A DNA stretch of 64,000 nucleotides from Marinomonas ostreistagni (GTDB taxonomy: Bacteria > Pseudomonadota > Gammaproteobacteria > Pseudomonadales > Marinomonadaceae). The stretch is taken from the NCBI RefSeq assembly GCF_016461785.1, contig NZ_JAEMUH010000001.1, positions 62,001 to 126,000 of the forward strand. Reading direction: 5' to 3'. The position numbers and the translations under genes were made by a program. Every line of letters begins with the position of its first letter. The stretch's first letter is position 1. This document shows positions 61,360-64,000 of this stretch, in pieces. Below the pieces are notes generated by a model that was not told the DNA's origin, ran no database searches, and saw nothing but the letters and a program-made list of their open reading frames with translations.

Positions 61360-63738
61360 GTGCTAAAAACTGGGTTGGCCTTATTACTTCTATGTATGTT
61401 TTCTGCTGTATTTGCAGCGGAAGATAAGGTTCGCTTGCAGCTTGCAAGACCACACAGTTTTGAGTTTGCTGGTTATTATGCTGCGCAACAGCTTGGCTAT
61501 TACAAAGATTTAGGGCTTGAAGTAGAGTTACTTCCTGGAACTGCATCGACAAATGTGTACAGTGAAGTGGCTACTGGAAAAGCGGATTACGGTGTCGGTG
61601 ACAGCTCTGTTTTGATTGAGCGGAGCCGAGGTCGTCCATTTAAAATCATTGCTGTTATTTTACAGCATTCCCCTGTGCTTTTTTTGGCTCAAGATCCGAT
61701 TTTTACTCTGCAAGACTGGCTAGGAAAAAGAGTCATGCTCGATGGCTCCTCTGATGAGCTTATTTTGTATTTACAGCAAGAAGGTGTAGACCTTTTAGAT
61801 CTTACTTTCAAACGGCACTCTTATGATCCAATGGATTTAGTGAATGATACAGTTGATATCATGAGTGCCAACAGTTTAGTTGAGCCCTATATATTATCTC
61901 GATTGAATTTCCCCTATCGGGTTTTTAGACCTCGTACTGTTGGAATAGATTTTTCTGGAGATAATTTATTTACCACAGAAAACGAAATAAATTCCAATAA
62001 TGACCGTGTTCAAGCTTTTAGAGAAGCAAGTCTGAAAGGCTGGGACTACGCAATGAAGCACCCTAATATTGTCATTCAATGGTTAATATCTAATTACGAT
62101 TCTGATCATGATCGCGAATATCTGGCCTACCAAGCCCAAGAAATGTTTGTCTTAATGCAGCCTCTGTTGATTGAAATAGGTTACATAAACGTATCACGAT
62201 GGCAGAAAATGAAACAAACTTATCAAAAACTAGGCAAACTAGATCAATCATTTGATTTGGATGCAGCACTATTCCTATCAAATAAATCTCGAAACTGGCG
62301 CAATATCATGATATTTGGAGGGCTTGCTCTAGGTATCATTTTATTTTTAGGTGGGGTTGTCTGGTATATCACCCGAATGAATAAGCGCTTAGATAGAGCT
62401 TTGAAAGAAAGTCAAGTCGCTCGCAATCAAGTCACAGTACAAGCAAACCAAGACCCTCTAACAGAATTGCGAAATCGTCGCTTTTTCCAAGACAGACTAG
62501 AGACTTTGGCAAAGTCCGCAGAGACAAAGAGGCAGCCTTTTGCATTACTTTACCTTGATTTAGATCGTTTTAAGAGTGTGAACGATCTATACGGGCACCA
62601 TTGGGGTGATCATTTAATTAAAGAGGTCTCAAAAAGATTATTAAGCTGCCTACCGAGCGACGCTGAATTGGCCCGGATTGGCGGTGATGAGTTTACTGTG
62701 CTGATATCCAACAATATTAGCCGTTCAAAACTACAAGAAATTGCTCAAACGATATTGAGAGAAGTTGAGAAAGCTTATTTACTGAATCAAAACGAAGTGA
62801 ACATTTCTGTCAGTATAGGAATCACACTAGCTCCTCTTGATAGCATAGATCCCTCTGCTCTCATGCAGTATGCCGATGAGGCAATGTATGAAGCAAAATC
62901 AAAAGGTCGAAATCGCTGGTGTTTTTTTAGTTTTGATTTACACCAGAAATCGGTAGCGCGACAAAATTTAACGAATGACTTACGCCAAGCTCTACTGAAT
63001 AAAGAGTTTTTTTTACAGTATCAGCCAATCGTGGATCTTAAAACGAATAGGCTGGTAAAGTTTGAAGCGCTCATTCGCTGGCAGCATCCTACACGGGGCT
63101 TAGTTCCTCCTGATGCCTTTATTCCTGTTGCTGAGGAGTCTGGTCTTATATCAGATATTGGCGATTTTGTGTTTAAGCAGTCACTACTACAGCTTGCCAA
63201 GTGGCGGTCTCAATTCTCTGTGGATCTGATGATGAGCATTAACATTTCACCGTATCAGTTGGCCGCTCCAGATTTACATATGGTGGGGTGGTTTGATTTT
63301 CTGCATAAGCAGGACCTTCCAAGGGGAAGTGTGAGCTTGGAGATAACAGAAAACATATTAATGCATCACACAGAAATCGTCTCGGAGCAGTTACTAGCTT
63401 TTCGAGATCATGGTATCAACGTTGCGCTGGATGACTTTGGTACGGGTTATTCTGCATTGTCTTATTTGAACCGCTTGGACATTGATTACATTAAAATTGA
63501 TCGATCTTTTGTTAAAGACTTAGCGGATGGGGCAATGGAAAAGGACCTATGTGAAGCGATTATATCAATGGCGCATAAGCTCAACCTTAAAGTTATCGCT
63601 GAAGGTATTGAAACGACTGAACAAGCCAATATATTACAGTCGTTTGGTTGCGATCTAGGGCAAGGATACTTATTTGCTAAGCCCTTGTCCGTAGAAGACG
63701 CGGAAGCTTTATTAGCGTCACAAAGTATTAATCAGTAA
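61360..63738 (+). CDS. NMT1/THI5-like substrate-binding domain fused to GGDEF and EAL domains
   Basis: 792 aa membrane protein. Signal peptide (residues ~1-20), then a periplasmic NMT1/THI5-like solute-binding domain ('FEFAGYYAAQQLGYYKDLGL', 'GKADYGVGDSSVLIERSRG'). One transmembrane helix follows at about residues 316-338. GGDEF is intact at 441-445 ('ARIGGDEFTVL', no RxxD inhibitory site seen) and EAL is intact at 569-571 ('FEALIRWQHP', 'LDDFGTGYSALSYL', 'KVIAEGIETTEQ'). Both c-di-GMP synthesis and hydrolysis are possible. GTG 61360 with GGAG at 61349 is chosen over TTG 61330. Confidence 0.9.
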   Translation: MLKTGLALLLLCMFSAVFAAEDKVRLQLARPHSFEFAGYYAAQQLGYYKDLGLEVELLPGTASTNVYSEVATGKADYGVGDSSVLIERSRGRPFKIIAVILQHSPVLFLAQDPIFTLQDWLGKRVMLDGSSDELILYLQQEGVDLLDLTFKRHSYDPMDLVNDTVDIMSANSLVEPYILSRLNFPYRVFRPRTVGIDFSGDNLFTTENEINSNNDRVQAFREASLKGWDYAMKHPNIVIQWLISNYDSDHDREYLAYQAQEMFVLMQPLLIEIGYINVSRWQKMKQTYQKLGKLDQSFDLDAALFLSNKSRNWRNIMIFGGLALGIILFLGGVVWYITRMNKRLDRALKESQVARNQVTVQANQDPLTELRNRRFFQDRLETLAKSAETKRQPFALLYLDLDRFKSVNDLYGHHWGDHLIKEVSKRLLSCLPSDAELARIGGDEFTVLISNNISRSKLQEIAQTILREVEKAYLLNQNEVNISVSIGITLAPLDSIDPSALMQYADEAMYEAKSKGRNRWCFFSFDLHQKSVARQNLTNDLRQALLNKEFFLQYQPIVDLKTNRLVKFEALIRWQHPTRGLVPPDAFIPVAEESGLISDIGDFVFKQSLLQLAKWRSQFSVDLMMSINISPYQLAAPDLHMVGWFDFLHKQDLPRGSVSLEITENILMHHTEIVSEQLLAFRDHGINVALDDFGTGYSALSYLNRLDIDYIKIDRSFVKDLADGAMEKDLCEAIISMAHKLNLKVIAEGIETTEQANILQSFGCDLGQGYLFAKPLSVEDAEALLASQSINQ

Positions 63739-63762
63739 AGCGGCCTTCTAACGCTTTCTAAT

Positions 63763-64000
63763 TCAGTTTAAGTCGAACAGCAGAGCTTTCACTGACTCAG
63801 ACCGTTTGGCAAATGTCAGTATTTCCAATTGCTCGATCTTGGCTCCGTCACCTTGCCCAAGCTCGATATCATTGTTCAGAGTTAACTGGCCTTCGACAAT
63901 GTGAACATAATAGCGACGGTCCTTTTTGATAGACCATTTAGCACTATCTTGTTGCTTTAATATTAGCTGTGTCAGGGACATGTCCTGTTTTATTTGCAAG
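63763..64000 (-). CDS. Pirin-family protein, C-terminal part (5' end outside window)
   Basis: Partial minus-strand frame with no start in the window. The C-terminal cupin part 'DRRYYVHIVEGQLTLNND' and 'ESVKALLFDLN' matches the end of the YhhW-type pirin/quercetin 2,3-dioxygenase family. Only 78 residues are visible, so the N-terminal cupin and metal ligands cannot be checked. Convergent with the GGDEF-EAL gene; no terminator seen. Confidence 0.75.
   Translation of the reverse strand, partial: LQIKQDMSLTQLILKQQDSAKWSIKKDRRYYVHIVEGQLTLNNDIELGQGDGAKIEQLEILTFAKRSESVKALLFDLN

Overview
The window is a dense chromosomal segment from a polarly flagellated gammaproteobacterium. The cheV-cheR-flgBCDEFGHIJ-flgKL order, the sigma54-type and sigma28-type flagellar promoters, and the nudF / yqiB / yqiA / parE block all fit that group. 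A marine Oceanospirillales member such as Marinomonas is my best guess for the genus; this is an inference and was not tested by database search. No rRNA, tRNA, CRISPR array, transposase or integrase was recognised.

Region 1 (1-12.3 kb) is a flagellar block on the + strand: the end of cheV, cheR, then the rod, hook, ring and hook-filament junction genes. A convincing sigma54-type -24/-12 promoter precedes flgB and weaker versions precede flgF and flgK. Region 2 (12.3-21.1 kb) holds an HD-GYP protein whose HD pair is degenerate, two tandem flagellin paralogues each with its own sigma28-type promoter, flaG, fliD, fliS, a fliT-like gene, and a Maf/DUF115 glycosyltransferase of the kind that attaches nonulosonic acids to flagellin.

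Region 3 (21-28.2 kb) opens the sugar locus. It has pseI, pseG and a pseH-like gene, followed by an acyl carrier protein, a FabG-like reductase, an AMP-forming acyl ligase, a LuxE-like and a LuxC-like protein. Region 4 (28.3-33.4 kb) has a ThDP-dependent E1 alpha/beta pair without E2/E3, a ColD-like PLP 3-dehydratase in which His replaces the usual Lys, an SDR epimerase and a GDP-fucose-synthase-like enzyme. Together they suggest a branched 3,6-dideoxy GDP-sugar. Region 5 (33.4-46.8 kb) has two paralogous methyltransferases and a B12-type radical SAM enzyme on the - strand. On the + strand follow two CgeB-like glycosyltransferases, a split transketolase, a TylF-like O-methyltransferase, a second B12-type radical SAM enzyme, and an HddC/HddA-like nucleotidyltransferase and kinase pair. 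Region 6 (46.8-49.6 kb, - strand) carries pseF, pseC and pseB, so the pseudaminic acid pathway brackets regions 3-5.

No Wzx, Wzy, Wzz or ABC polysaccharide exporter is seen from 21 to 50 kb. The only candidate glycosyltransferases are Maf and the CgeB-like pair. This argues for cytoplasmic glycosylation of flagellin, with pseudaminic acid plus elaborate methylated or branched sugars, rather than capsule or O-antigen export. The island from 28 to 46.7 kb is the best candidate for an undescribed system.

Region 7 (49.7-64 kb) is mostly housekeeping: cysC, tag, a CbiM-like membrane protein, nudF, a PlsC-type acyltransferase, yqiB, yqiA, parE, an OmpA-family lipoprotein, a YgfB/YecA-family protein, an aromatic/aspartate aminotransferase, a methyltransferase, a small membrane peptide, an NMT1-GGDEF-EAL sensor protein and the end of a pirin-family gene.
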